Shown here: positions 52,412 to 63,200 of the stretch, in pieces
Position numbering within the stretch: position 1 is the first letter of the stretch
How the letters are laid out: the number at the start of each line of letters is the position of its first letter
NCBI RefSeq assembly: GCF_016464705.1
Contig: NZ_JAEHOB010000014.1
Location: 62,001 to 126,000 of the forward strand
Length of the DNA: 64,000 bases
From: Qaidamihabitans albus
GTDB lineage: Bacteria > Actinomycetota > Actinomycetes > Mycobacteriales > Pseudonocardiaceae
Direction of reading: 5' to 3'
Program-made: the position numbers and the translations under genes
Notes under the pieces: model-generated
What the model was told of the DNA's origin: nothing
Seen by the model: the letters and a program-made list of their open reading frames with translations, nothing else
Databases searched by the model: none

Positions 52412-53140
52412 ATGACCACTGACGCTTCCGGCGAGCATCCACCCGGGTTCCCGGGACACTCGGTGCTGCTGGTCGAGGACGATGAGGCCGTGCAGGCGGC
52501 GCTGGTGCGAACACTTTCCGCGCGCGGCTACCGGGCGCGTGCCGTTGGCACGGCCGCCGACGCGCTGCGGGAGGCCGCCTCGACCCAGCCGGATCTCATC
52601 GTCCTCGACCTCGGACTGCCCGACCTCGACGGTTCGGCCGCGCTGCGCATGATCCGCGGGGTGAGTGACGTCCCGGTCATCATCGCCAGCGTTCGCCGCG
52701 AGGAGGACTCGGTCGTGCGGCTGCTGAACGACGGCGCGGACGACTACGTCATCAAGCCGTTCTCCGGCGAGCAACTACTGGCCAGGATGCTGGCCCTGCT
52801 GCGGCGGGTGTCCCCCACGACCGCGCCGCGCAGGCAGGACATCGAGGTCGGTGGGCTGCACATCGCACCGGACTCCCGGATCGCGTTGCTCGAAGGGCGG
52901 GAGCTCGACCTGACGCGCAAGGAGTTCGACCTGCTCACCTTCCTCGGCGAGAACGCCGGCCGCGTGGTGACCCGGCAAGCCATCGTCGACCAGGTCTGGA
53001 GGGACATCGACGGTGGCAGCAACCAAAGCATCGACGTACATGTCTCCTGGCTGCGCCGCAAGCTGGGCGAGTCGGCCACGGCCCCTCGCTACGTGCACAC
53101 CGTGCGCGGCGTCGGGTTCAAGCTGACCGAACCCTCGTGA
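52412..53140 (+). CDS. OmpR-family response regulator
   Basis: A 242-residue response regulator. The receiver domain (about 14-125) has the acidic pocket VEDDEAV, phospho-acceptor Asp66 in LIVLDLGLPD, and the Lys in VIKPFSG. The C-terminal winged helix includes ELDLTRKEFDLLTFLGENAG, IDVHVSWLRRKLGE and YVHTVRGVGFKL. The ATG at 52412 is preceded by GAGAAGG. It overlaps the histidine kinase gene by 4 bp (GTGA). Being divergent from the sugar ABC operon, it may regulate that operon; the signal is unknown. Confidence 0.95.
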   Translation: MTTDASGEHPPGFPGHSVLLVEDDEAVQAALVRTLSARGYRARAVGTAADALREAASTQPDLIVLDLGLPDLDGSAALRMIRGVSDVPVIIASVRREEDSVVRLLNDGADDYVIKPFSGEQLLARMLALLRRVSPTTAPRRQDIEVGGLHIAPDSRIALLEGRELDLTRKEFDLLTFLGENAGRVVTRQAIVDQVWRDIDGGSNQSIDVHVSWLRRKLGESATAPRYVHTVRGVGFKLTEPS

Positions 53141-54489
53141 TCGCGTCGATCGCCCGGCTCCTCCTTGTCTGCTGCTCGGTGACCCTGGTCGGCGTTCTCA
53201 CCGCGTACGTGGTCGTCGACGGTGCCGAGACCAGGGCTCGGCAGCGGGCGGAAGCCCAGATCGAGGTGGCAGCCCTCGTCGCCGTCGTACTGATCGACCC
53301 GAACGAGGAAGCCCTCCGCAGGGCACTGGCGCGGATTCCGGCCGGGAGGCGGGGAGGCGCCGGCGTCCACCTTCCGCCCGGCGGGCGGAAGGTCGGTACG
53401 GCAAGGGCGCCGGTCGAGCAGGTCCGGGACACCGCCCGATCCGGGGTCCGGCGCACCGTGGACACCGACGCAGGCCGGTTCCTCCTGGTTCCCGTGTCGC
53501 TGGACTCCGGCCGGACCGCTGTCGTCGAGGTCCGCACGGCCGACCCCTGGTTCGGCGAGGCGGCTGGAACACGGTTGCTCGTGCTTGCGGGCGCGGGTGT
53601 TCTCGCCGCGGCGGCGTCCATGCTGATCGTCATGGCACGGGCCAGGAAGCTGGCGGAGACCGCCGGCACGCTCGGCGAGTCGGCGGAGTCGCTCGGTTCC
53701 GGGCGGCCGGTGCCCGGCGTCCCGCGCGAGACCCCACCCGAGCTGGTGCGCCTGCGCGACGCCCTGGCCGGCATCGCGGCTCACTGGTCTCGCCTGCGCA
53801 CCGACGAACGCAAGCTGGTCGCCGACCTGTCCCACCGGCTCCGGACGCCACTGACCGCGCTGCGCCTCGACGCCGAGGCGCTCGGGGACGAGCCCAACGG
53901 CGAGCGCATCCGGCGATCGATCAGCGCGCTGGAGTCCGAGGTGGACTCCGTGATCAGAAGCTCGGACAGCGCGGAGCCCACGGACCGGGCCACGCCGGAT
54001 CTCGCCGAGGTGGTTCGCTCCAGGATGTCGTTCTGGACCGCGCTGGCCGAGAACCAGCAGCGGCACTGCGAGGTCGAGCTGACCGCGCGGCCCACCCCGG
54101 TTGGGCTCACCGAGAAGGACGTCCGTGGCATCGTGGACAACCTGCTGGTCAACGTGTTCCGGCACACCGCGGCCGGCACGCCGCTGGCGGTGTTCGTCGT
54201 CGAGCACGCCGGCTGGATCACGCTCGTCGTCGACGACGGAGGACCCGGCATCGTCGACCCGGACTTCGCCCTCCGGCGCGGCTCCAGCGGGCGCGGGTCC
54301 ACCGGGCTCGGCCTGGACATCACGCGACGGCGCGTGGAGCGGCTCGGCGGCAGCATCCATGTGGAGAGCAGTTCGCTCGGCGGCGCGCGGGTGCGGCTGA
54401 GACTGCCGACCGCCGGCACCCGGCCACGGGAGCAGCCCCATCGCGCCTGGCGGATGTGGCAGCTCAGTACCCGCTCGAACGGTCGCTGA
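53137..54489 (+). CDS. Sensor histidine kinase
   Basis: A 450-residue membrane kinase: TM1 at about residues 6-27, an extracellular loop to about 145, TM2 at about 146-166, then a HAMP-like region. The H-box DLSHRLRTPLTALRLDAE carries phospho-His233. The N box IVDNLLVNVFRHT and the G boxes DDGGPGIVDP and GRGSTGLGLDI follow. It phosphorylates the OmpR-type regulator translated with it. The short loop with an Arg-rich patch gives no hint of ligand. The GTG at 53137 is set by the overlap. Confidence 0.94.
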   Translation: MIASIARLLLVCCSVTLVGVLTAYVVVDGAETRARQRAEAQIEVAALVAVVLIDPNEEALRRALARIPAGRRGGAGVHLPPGGRKVGTARAPVEQVRDTARSGVRRTVDTDAGRFLLVPVSLDSGRTAVVEVRTADPWFGEAAGTRLLVLAGAGVLAAAASMLIVMARARKLAETAGTLGESAESLGSGRPVPGVPRETPPELVRLRDALAGIAAHWSRLRTDERKLVADLSHRLRTPLTALRLDAEALGDEPNGERIRRSISALESEVDSVIRSSDSAEPTDRATPDLAEVVRSRMSFWTALAENQQRHCEVELTARPTPVGLTEKDVRGIVDNLLVNVFRHTAAGTPLAVFVVEHAGWITLVVDDGGPGIVDPDFALRRGSSGRGSTGLGLDITRRRVERLGGSIHVESSSLGGARVRLRLPTAGTRPREQPHRAWRMWQLSTRSNGR

Positions 54490-54497
54490 GGTCGGCA

Positions 54498-54560
54498 CCG
54501 CGAGTCCCGCGCTCATGCCCGCGAGTCTCCCGCTCCTGCCCGCGAGTTCCCCGCTCACCG
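54498..54560. repeat. Three tandem copies of a 21-bp repeat (family A, copy 2)
   Basis: Units 54498-54518, 54519-54539 and 54540-54560, each starting CCGCGAGT and containing CGCTC at the same offset. The same repeat family occurs at 11029-11091. The array lies 9 bp after the histidine kinase stop and about 95 bp from the end of the convergent trehalose-phosphatase fusion gene, so it occupies a position where a terminator would be expected. Confidence 0.78.
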
Positions 54561-54653
54561 GCACTGAACGCCGCCACCGGCCCCCCGGCTGCCGGATTTC
54601 GTACGGCGGTCCGACGAGTCGCCGTCATCGGTCCCGGGTCCATCGTCCGGCCT

Positions 54654-57203
54654 TCACGAGCTCTCGGAAAGCAGTTGGGCGCAACGGATCAGGCCCAGGT
54701 GCGAGTACGCCTGCGGGTGGTTACCCAGCGACCGCTCGGCCAGCGGGTCGTACTCCTCCGGCAGCAGCCCGGTCGGACCCGCGGTGTCGGCAAGGAGCTT
54801 GAACAGTTCTTCGGCGTCGGTCCGGCGCCCGGTCAGCAGGTAGCTCTCGATCAGCCACGCGGTGCACAGGTGGAACCCGCCCTCCTCGCCGGGCAGACCG
54901 TCGTCGCGCAGGTACCGGAAGACCGTGGGTCCGCGGCGCAGCGACGCCTCGGTGGCCGCCACGGTGGACCGGAACCGCTCGCTTCCGGGATCGAGCAGGC
55001 CGGACAGTCCGATGTGCAGGGTCGCGGCGTCCAGATCGACGCCATCGTAGGCCGCGGTGTACGAGCCTCGCCGCTCGCTCCACCCCCGGGTGAGCACGTC
55101 GCCGGCGATCTCCGCCCGCAGCGACGGCCATGTCGGGTCGGCCTCGACATGAAAGGTCCCGGCCAGCCACAGCGCCCGGTCCACCGCGAGCCAGCACATC
55201 ACCTTCGAGTACACGTGGTGGCGGGTGCGCGAGCGCTCCTCCCACAGGCCGTGGTCCGGTTCGTGCCACCGCCGGGCCACAGCGTCGACCATCGCCCGCA
55301 CCAGTGCCCACTCCTCCTTACCGACCGAGCCCTTCCGCGCCGCGAGGTCGGCGACCAGGTCGACCACCGGTCCGAAAACGTCGAGCTGCACCTGCTGGTT
55401 GGCCAGGTTGCCGACCCGTACCGGGCGCGAACCGGCGTAACCGGGCAGACCGTCGAGCACCGCTTCCGGCCCGAGGGGCGCGCCGGACACGGCGTAGAGC
55501 GGGTGCAGCCGCTCCGGGCCGGCGGTCGCCGCCACCACGCCCCGCAGCCAGCCGAGGAACGCCTCAGCCTCCCCGTGCGATCCCAGCGACACCAGCGCCT
55601 TCGCGGTCAGCGCGGCGTCGCGGATCCAGCAGTACCGGTAGTCCCAGTTCCGGACGCCACCGATCTCCTCGGGCAGCGATGTCGTTGCCGCCGCGATGAT
55701 CGCCCCGGTACCGGAGTGACAGAGGGCTCGCAGTGTCAACGCCGAACGGGCGACGAGTTCGCGCTCCAGCGCCGGCAGCCGCAGCCCGCCGAGCCACGCG
55801 GACCAGTGCTCACCGGAGGCGGCGCGGCGCACCGGTTCCGGCACCGACTCCGCCGAGAGGTCGTCCACGCCGCAGCGCAGTTCCAGCACAACCGGCCGGT
55901 CCACCGACGGGTGCACGGTCGCGGTGGCGACATCGTGGGTGCCGTCCGAACCGACCCGCCACTCGACCCCGGGCGCGTACAGCACGATCGGGTCCGAGAG
56001 GCCGGTGATCCGCAGGCCACCCGCTTCCTGGCGCAGGCGCACGGGAACCTGCCCGAATTCGGGGCGGGGTGCGAACTCGACGACGGCGGGCACGTCACCG
56101 TCGAGCACGCGAACCAGGTCGGTCCGCTCGGCGTCGGCGGTGTGGTCGAGGTAGTCCGTGACTGTCAGGCCCGCCCACCGGGTCTCGACCGTCATCGTGC
56201 CCGGCAGGTAACGCTGGCCCAAGGGGAGCCCCCGGGCCAGCGGGTTCACCGAGAAGTGGCCGGCGCCGTCACCGCCGAGCAGGTGCGCGAACAGCGCGGC
56301 CGAGTCCGGCTCGGGCTGGCACATCCACGTGATCCGGCTGTCCGGGGTCACCAGCGCGACGGCACGGCCGTTGCCCAACATCGACAGCCGCTCGATGGGC
56401 GGCGCCTGCTCGCCGAACAGCCAGCTCCGGCGCTGCTCGGCGAGGAAGGCGAGCACCACGCTCGCCTGCGCCGGGTCGGTCACGCGGTAGTGCGCGCTCG
56501 TCGGCCCGGCACCCACCTTGATCGTCACGTCCGCGCCGGTGAGCCGCTCGAAGGCCCGCTCGTCGGTGACACTGTCGCCGATGAAGACCGTCGCGGTCGC
56601 GCCGGCCCGCTGGCGCAGTGCGGTCAGCGCGTCGCCCTTGTCCGTCGGGACAACCGACAGATCGATGACCTCCTTGCCCTCGACGGCCTGCACGCCCGGA
56701 TGCCGGGCCGCCGTTTCTCTCGCCTGTCGCAGGATCCGCTCCGCCACCGTCGGGGCCGCGTTGCGCACGTGCACCGCCATCCCGGACGGCTTCTCCTCGA
56801 TCAGCACACCCTCGGCACCGTTGGTCAACTCGTGCACGTCCCGGTGCAGGCGCCGCTTCAGCGCCACCGCCTCGCCGTCGAGCTGCCGGACGAAGCCGAC
56901 GTCGAACTCGGAACCGTGGCTACCGACGAGAATCACCTCGGCCGGCAGTCGCGACAGCGTGGCGAGATCTCGCAGCGCACGGCCGGAGATCACGGCCGCA
57001 CTGGTCTCGTGCATACCGGCCAGCGCCCGCAGCGCGCGAACCGACTCCGCCACCGGTGTCGCCGATTCCGGGTCGGGTACCAGTTCCGCGAGTGTGCCGT
57101 CGTAGTCGCAGCCAACCAGCAGCCGCGGTGTGCGTGCCGCGTGCCCGAGGCTCGCCCTCAGGTCGGCGGGCAGCATCTCGGCAGGAACGTCGATGGTCGC
57201 CAT
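54654..57203 (-). CDS. Trehalose-phosphatase / GH15 (glucoamylase-trehalase-like) fusion
   Basis: An 849-residue bifunctional protein. Residues about 25-250 are a HAD trehalose-6-phosphate phosphatase: DYDGTLAEL (Asp33, Asp35), SGRALRDLA, GVLIEEKPSGMAVHVRNA, and FIGDSVTDERAFE near 220. From about 265 to the end is a GH15 domain: GLVTPDSRITWMCQP-like start (here ALVTPDSRITWMCQPEPDSA), GGVRNWDYRYCWIRDAALTA, and GEEGGFHLCTAWLIESYLL with a catalytic Glu. The first half removes phosphate from trehalose-6-phosphate. The second may hydrolyse trehalose or another alpha-glucoside. Related fusions occur in actinobacteria. The ATG at 57203 is close behind the giant gene. Confidence 0.92.
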   Translation of the reverse strand: MATIDVPAEMLPADLRASLGHAARTPRLLVGCDYDGTLAELVPDPESATPVAESVRALRALAGMHETSAAVISGRALRDLATLSRLPAEVILVGSHGSEFDVGFVRQLDGEAVALKRRLHRDVHELTNGAEGVLIEEKPSGMAVHVRNAAPTVAERILRQARETAARHPGVQAVEGKEVIDLSVVPTDKGDALTALRQRAGATATVFIGDSVTDERAFERLTGADVTIKVGAGPTSAHYRVTDPAQASVVLAFLAEQRRSWLFGEQAPPIERLSMLGNGRAVALVTPDSRITWMCQPEPDSAALFAHLLGGDGAGHFSVNPLARGLPLGQRYLPGTMTVETRWAGLTVTDYLDHTADAERTDLVRVLDGDVPAVVEFAPRPEFGQVPVRLRQEAGGLRITGLSDPIVLYAPGVEWRVGSDGTHDVATATVHPSVDRPVVLELRCGVDDLSAESVPEPVRRAASGEHWSAWLGGLRLPALERELVARSALTLRALCHSGTGAIIAAATTSLPEEIGGVRNWDYRYCWIRDAALTAKALVSLGSHGEAEAFLGWLRGVVAATAGPERLHPLYAVSGAPLGPEAVLDGLPGYAGSRPVRVGNLANQQVQLDVFGPVVDLVADLAARKGSVGKEEWALVRAMVDAVARRWHEPDHGLWEERSRTRHHVYSKVMCWLAVDRALWLAGTFHVEADPTWPSLRAEIAGDVLTRGWSERRGSYTAAYDGVDLDAATLHIGLSGLLDPGSERFRSTVAATEASLRRGPTVFRYLRDDGLPGEEGGFHLCTAWLIESYLLTGRRTDAEELFKLLADTAGPTGLLPEEYDPLAERSLGNHPQAYSHLGLIRCAQLLSESS

Positions 57204-57277
57204 GCCCGAGACGTTAGGTCCGCTACCCGTCCGTCCGAAGTGGTCTCAACGTATCGTGCCCGCGATTTACGGCTGAC

Positions 57278-60200
57278 TTAAGGAACCGTGCCGTTCTCAG
57301 CGAGCAACATATCCACGTCGACATCCGCCAGCTTTCCACGGAAGGACGTACCCGGCAGCATGGTGGCCTCCCACACCGCGTGCCGCACCCCGTGGTCTCG
57401 CAGCGCCGCGCGCACCCGCCGCAGCACCCGTTGATCCAGTTCGCCCCGGTAGGCGGTCAGCTCCGGTGTGGCGTAGTAGATGCGCTCGACGATGCGCACG
57501 GCCGGTTCCGGTGCTGTCTCGTCCTCGGTAGGCAGGAACCGCTGGATCAGCTCCAGCGGGTGCGCCCCGACCGAGCGGTGGGTCACCGCGTTCGCCAGAA
57601 CGGAGCGGTCCACCTCCAGCAGCCTCCCCCGCTGGGTGGCGGTGAGCCCGTGGCGCAGCAGCAGGTCCGCGGCGAGGGAACGCAGCAGCCGCCCGTGTTC
57701 CCGGGTGAGCTCGCCGGAGCCGGTCTCGGCTTCCCGGATCCCCGCCTCGCCGAGCAGCGCGCGGAAACGCGCCCGCCCTGCCGACGAGTCGTCGAAGCCG
57801 AACAGCGGCGCCAGCTCGGACACGCTCCGCGGCGTGGCTCCCGCGGCGATCTGGTCGATGCGCTGCCTGATCTGGCGTCCCTCGTTCCAGCGGAGCCGCC
57901 ACGCGTCGCGGTAGATCTCGATCAGATCGACGTCGCCGGCAAGCGCCCGCGAAAGGTCTGTGCTGGAGAAGCCGGCATCACGCAGTGCGCGGTGGAACCC
58001 GCCGACGTCCGTCGTCCAGTCTTCGCGGGCCCGTTCCGTCGCCGCGGTGAGCGCTTCCGCCCGGTCGTACCCACCACGGTCGGCCGATTGGATGACGGCG
58101 TCGATGTTGACGCCATAGCGGGCGGCCCGCGCGACCTCGCCATTGGGCATCGTCGCCATCGCCTTGTCCACCGGCAGGCCCGTCTCCAGCGCTTGCGCGG
58201 CGACCGCGTCGGGGTCGAGGCGCCGTGTTCGCAGCTCCTCCCGCGCCCCGGCGAGAACCCGTTTCGCCCCGAGGTCGGATTCGTCGTAGTAGACGCCGCC
58301 TTCCGGGGTCGCCCAGATCCGGGTCTCCGGCTTGCCGTCCGCGCTCACCTGCCGCAACTGGATCTCGATGCCGAGTTTCCTGGCGATGTCCCGAACCTGC
58401 GCCAGTCGCTCGGCCGGGTCGGACCGCCGGTACGTGGCCTCGAACTCCTCGACCCACCGAGGCAGCGCCGCGTCGCGACGGCCGACCTCGCCGGGCAGCG
58501 CGTGCACCGCCCTCGCCAGGTCCGCGGCACGCCCCGCCCACGGGTTCCAGCGCGCCAGCGCTTCCGCGAACTCCATATCCCCCCGTGTTGCCACCCGTTC
58601 GCCCGAGGAGTCGCTTGACTGCTGGGCGACCGCGCCCCGGGCTTCGCGCAGACGGGCCACCGCGATCTCGGACCACAACAGGTCGTCCCGCAGCGAAGGA
58701 TCGACCTGCCCCGGCCGCTCGCGCTCCAAGCGGTCGAGCCGGTCCCGGACGGCGATCAGGATGCGCTCGTGCTGCGCGATCCGGTCGCCGAGCGGGTCGC
58801 TGGTGGCCACGAACGTTCGCAGCGGCTCACCGGCGTTCTGCCCGCCGAACAGCTCGCGGTACCGCGCGGCCGTCTCCCGCTCGGCCCGGTGCCGCGGGGT
58901 CTCCGCCTCCTCGGCGGCCACCGCGAAGGCGCGTGCCACGGCGAGGCGGGGCTCGGGATCCGTCGAGGCGTCGCGCAGGACGGCCTCGACATCCACAACC
59001 GGTGCGTGGTCGGCACGCTCGGCCAGCAGCCCGCGCAGCACGTCGACGTCGAAGGAGCTGTCCTCGGCCAGCCGTTGCCGCTCGGCGAGGTCGGGCGGGC
59101 GGATACCGTCGAGCAGTTCGGGAAGGTCACGTTCGTAGACCCACACATAAGCCTCGCCCAGTGGCTGGGTCGTGCGCGCGGCACCGGCCGCGAGCTCCCG
59201 CTCGCCGTCGAATCCGGACTCGCGTGCCGTCACCGTCCAGTTGCCGGTGAGCCGGACCAGCGCCAGCCGCGCCGTCGTCTTGACCGTGTTCTCCCTGCGC
59301 TGTCCCGAAACGGAGTCCACACCGGACGAGGTGCTCAGGTCGACCGCGCCGCTGAGCGCGCCGAGGGGAAGCTCGCCGGCCCGCAGGTTGCCGCCGTCCG
59401 ACTGGCGCATCGAGATCGCGGTGGTCTGCTGGAGCCGGTCGACGTTGCCGATGCCGCCTCCCGCCTCCTTCTCGGACCACAGGATCACCTCGGCGTCACT
59501 GACGTTCAGCCGGGTGCCGAGCGACACGGAACGCCCGGTACGACCCACGTCGTCGACAGTCCACGACACGCCGCGCACCTGCTCCGCGATGTTGATCGCC
59601 AGTGCCTCGTCGGAGTACCGCTTTGCGAGCGCCGCCTCGACGGCGTCGAGGTACCCGCTGCCGAAGCGGGAGAGCAGTCCATGGACCGCGCCTCGCAGTT
59701 GCCCGCCGTCCACGAACTGCCCGAAGGTGCGCTGCGGCAGTTCGGTGATCTCCGGGTATCCGCGCTCGGTGGCGGGCACCGCCTCGGCGGGAGTGCCCTC
59801 GACCTCGGACTCGGGCACGAGCACGACGAACTCGACGAGGTAGGTTCCGACGTGTGGCGCGCCCCTGCCGGGCCGGGTGGTGACGTCGAGCTCCCCGGTA
59901 ACGCGCATCTCGTACATCCCGAGCCCACCCTGGTGGTGCCGGATGTTGATGCTCTGCCGCGCGGTGGTGGTGCTGGTGGCACTGCCCCGGCTGACGCCAC
60001 CGCCGAAGACGGCGCCCAGCAACCCTGCCTCGGCACCGAGCTCGGTGGAGCCACGCCGAGACCGCCCTTCCGGACGCTCCGCGTAGCGGTAGTCCTGCTC
60101 CTCCCCCAAGCGCCTCGGGTCGTAGCCGACGATCGCCGCGTCGCGGATGCGCAGCTGCGCCGACTGCCGTACGGACGGGTGCCACAGCTTCCTCGGGTCC

Positions 60201-63200
60201 CACCGCAGGCGCCACCCGCCGTCGCGGCTGAGACCGAACGGCCAGCGCGGCAGGCGCCGCGCCGGTACGGTCACCAGCGGGTACGGGCCACCGGTGAGCA
60301 GCGAGAGCAGTCCCTTGATCCGGTCCGGTGCGCCCATCATCTCCGTGGCCAGCGTGGTGAGCCCGTCCGGGGCCCTCCCGGTGACTCCGGCGGCGAGACC
60401 GCCGAGTTCCCCGGAGAACTCGACCGCGTCGCCCTTCGAGCCGTCCGGCCGCATGGTGTGCACGCTCACCGACTTCACGCCGTAGGGGCCGATGCCCTTC
60501 CGCGCGGCCAGGTGCTCGGGCACGGTGGCGGGCAGCTCGGGTTCGGGGAACGCCGCCGCCGGCGGATGCTCGACGCCCGTGCCGTCGGTGTCGAGCCGGT
60601 TCGCCGCGCGCCGGGCGACGTCGTGCGGCAACTTCAGCGGCTCGTCGGGCTTATGGCTCCGCTGCAGCGAGTCGGCCACCGTCTCGGCTGGCAGGTCGAG
60701 CTCACCGTCGGCATACATCCGGATGGCGTCCGGTTCGGACAGGGCAATGGTGGCCGTCATGGTGGCCTCGCCACGGCCGAGGTCGCCGGTGGTCTCCAGT
60801 CGCGTGTCGACCCGGAACAGGAACTTCCGGTTCAGGTCGATGTCGATGTTCTCCCTGCCGAGGGTTTCACCGATGCGGGTGGCGGTGCCCCAGCCGAAGC
60901 GTTGGGCGATGTTCGCGGTCAGCCAGCCGAGCTTGCCGTCCAGCCCGAGTCGGATCTCGTGGCTCGTGCCACGGCTGGTGCCGAAGGACGGCAGCCGCAG
61001 CACGATGTCGCCACAGACGGTCTTGTCGCTGAAACCGAGATAGCTCACCCTGCCCTCGGGCCGACCCTCGGCGTCGCGCGGCATCACCATCCGAGCGGAC
61101 GAGTCCTGCCGCCACGGTTTCCGGTCCTCGCTGACCGGGACGGTAGCGCCCGCGGTGAACAGCCGCGCGAACCGCGCCCGCAGCATCCCGACACTGGTCG
61201 CCGCCCTCAGTGCCGTCCCCCTTGCCGCGCCGCGCCGCTGTCTGGCCGAGGTCACCTCCTCCATCGCGCGGGCCGCATCCGGGACGTGCAGCGACAACAC
61301 GTTGCCCTGTTCCACCAGGGTCACCGGCACCGTGTCCCGCGAGGCCACATGCGACCCGGTCGCACGAACCAGGTCGGTGGCCACGCCCAGGTCGACCGTG
61401 TAACCTCGTTCGGCCGTCAGGGCACGGCCGTCCGTGTCGCGCAGCGGTTCGCCGTTCTCGTCCCTCGCCTCCAGCCGGAGCGTGCCGGACTGGACGAAGA
61501 TGCTGACCCCGTTCACCTCCACGAGGGAGACGCTGTTGGCCCGGTTCGTCGCGTTCACCTCACCGGCGCGTGCGTAGGTGTAGGCGGCCAGCAGTGCCGA
61601 GACGGTACGGGAAAGGTTGTCGGACCGCGCGTACCCGACGGCCTCCATCGCGATGTCCAGCACGACCGCGACCCAGTCCGGCCGGTCGCCCCGGTACTCC
61701 GGCAGGTGACCGTCGAGCCTCACCCGCACGGACACCTCCCGGTAGCCCTTGACGCTGGTCAGGGACGCGGGAACTCGCAGGGGGACGTCCACGCCCTGCT
61801 GGCTGAGCTGGTCGTACTGGCGCTCGAACCACGCCGGAGTGATCTGCTCGCTGATCAGCCTCTCGTTCATCAACCGCAGCTGCTTCAGCTGGTTCGCCGG
61901 CAGCCGGTCCTGATGCGGTTTGAGCAGCTCGGTGCCGAATCCCCGCAGCCGCTCGCGTACCCATTCGACCCCGTCCCCGGGGTCGTCGGCGACGGTGAAC
62001 TCGTCGACGATGGCCTGGCCGGTGGCCCAGGTGGCCTCCCCGGTCGCGGCCGGCCCGCTGAGGAAGTCGGGGTGCTCCGGCACATCGTCCGTGGCGACGA
62101 GGGTGCCTCGGCGCAGCGCCCCTTCGGCGTCCACGGCCTCGGCGGCCACCGGGGCCCCGTAGTCGTGGAAGGCGTCTTCCCTGCCCCACAGCAGGGCTTG
62201 CTGGCCTGCCACCGTGTTGCTGGCGTCTCCGACGGAGACGGTGAACCGCACATCGTCGAACCGGGTGAGCTGTAGCCAGCCGGCGTACCGGTTGACCGCG
62301 ACGCCGATCGCGACGGCCGCCGCGGATGCGGATTCCCGGCGCTGCCGGGACAGCTCGGCCGTGCCGGCAGGGCTCGCCTCGCCGCCGAGCGCTGCCGGCA
62401 CGGCGGAGCCCGCCGAGTTGGCGGACTCGTTGAACTCCACCCCCACCTTCTCCAACAGCAGGGGCCCTTCGGGATTTTCCGGCTCCTTGGGTACCGCGGT
62501 CGTCACCACCGTCGCGTTGCGCCGGTCGACGTCGGCCTCGATGACCAGCTCGTGCGGCCTGCGCAGCCGGTCGACCACGGTGACGCGGAAGCCCTTTCGC
62601 GCGGTGTCCGCGAACCGGGACTGGGTGGCGGTCTTGACGGCGGTCTCGAGCTGCTCCAGCACGGCCGGGTCGTCGCGCATGTACCGGGGAAGCAGGTCGC
62701 GGGCCGCCGCCACCAGCCGCTCACGCCCGGTGACCTCCAGCGGGTAGACGTGCGGCAACCGCCGCGCCGGTGGCCACTCGTGCTCGGGGCGCTGGTGACT
62801 GGCCGGCGGGGAGTGGCGATAGACGGGCGGCGTTGCCACCACGACGTCGCCGTCCGGGCTGCCCTCGGGGGCGGTGATCGTGTACCGCGGTCCCACCCTG
62901 CCGCCGTGCTCCACGCCCATCACGAGCTCGGTGCTGATCGACAGCGGCGTTGCCTCGGCGCGATGGTCGAGAGCGCTGAGGTAGCCGTCGACCGAGTTCA
63001 CCCCGACGACGTCGAACGACTCGCCGCGCCCGCCACCGGCCGATCCGCCGACGCTGTCGTCGCCGGCTTCCATCTTCGCGCCACCCGGTACGTTCCCGCC
63101 CACCGCGTGGCCGTCAGGGTGCCCCTGCTTGGCGGTGCCCTGCTGCAGGGCGTGCCGGGCCTGCTGGGTGGAGTCGACCGAGCTCGGCACGATCCGGTCG

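Noticed and set aside
51989-57277. Short CCTTAA-type motifs upstream of both the sugar ABC operon and the trehalose-phosphatase gene as a shared response-regulator box
   Set aside because: Only 6-7 matching bases, not in a common arrangement; too weak to claim a regulon.
54456-57281. Very long plus-strand open frame antisense to the trehalose-phosphatase/GH15 gene
   Set aside because: It mirrors the GC-rich codon pattern of the real gene on the other strand, has no motif, no ribosome site and a biased Arg/His/Gly composition.
58769-62275. 1168-codon plus-strand open frame antisense to the giant protein
   Set aside because: Typical third-position GC shadow; composition is Arg/Gly/Asp-rich without any domain, while the minus frame is continuous over the whole region.
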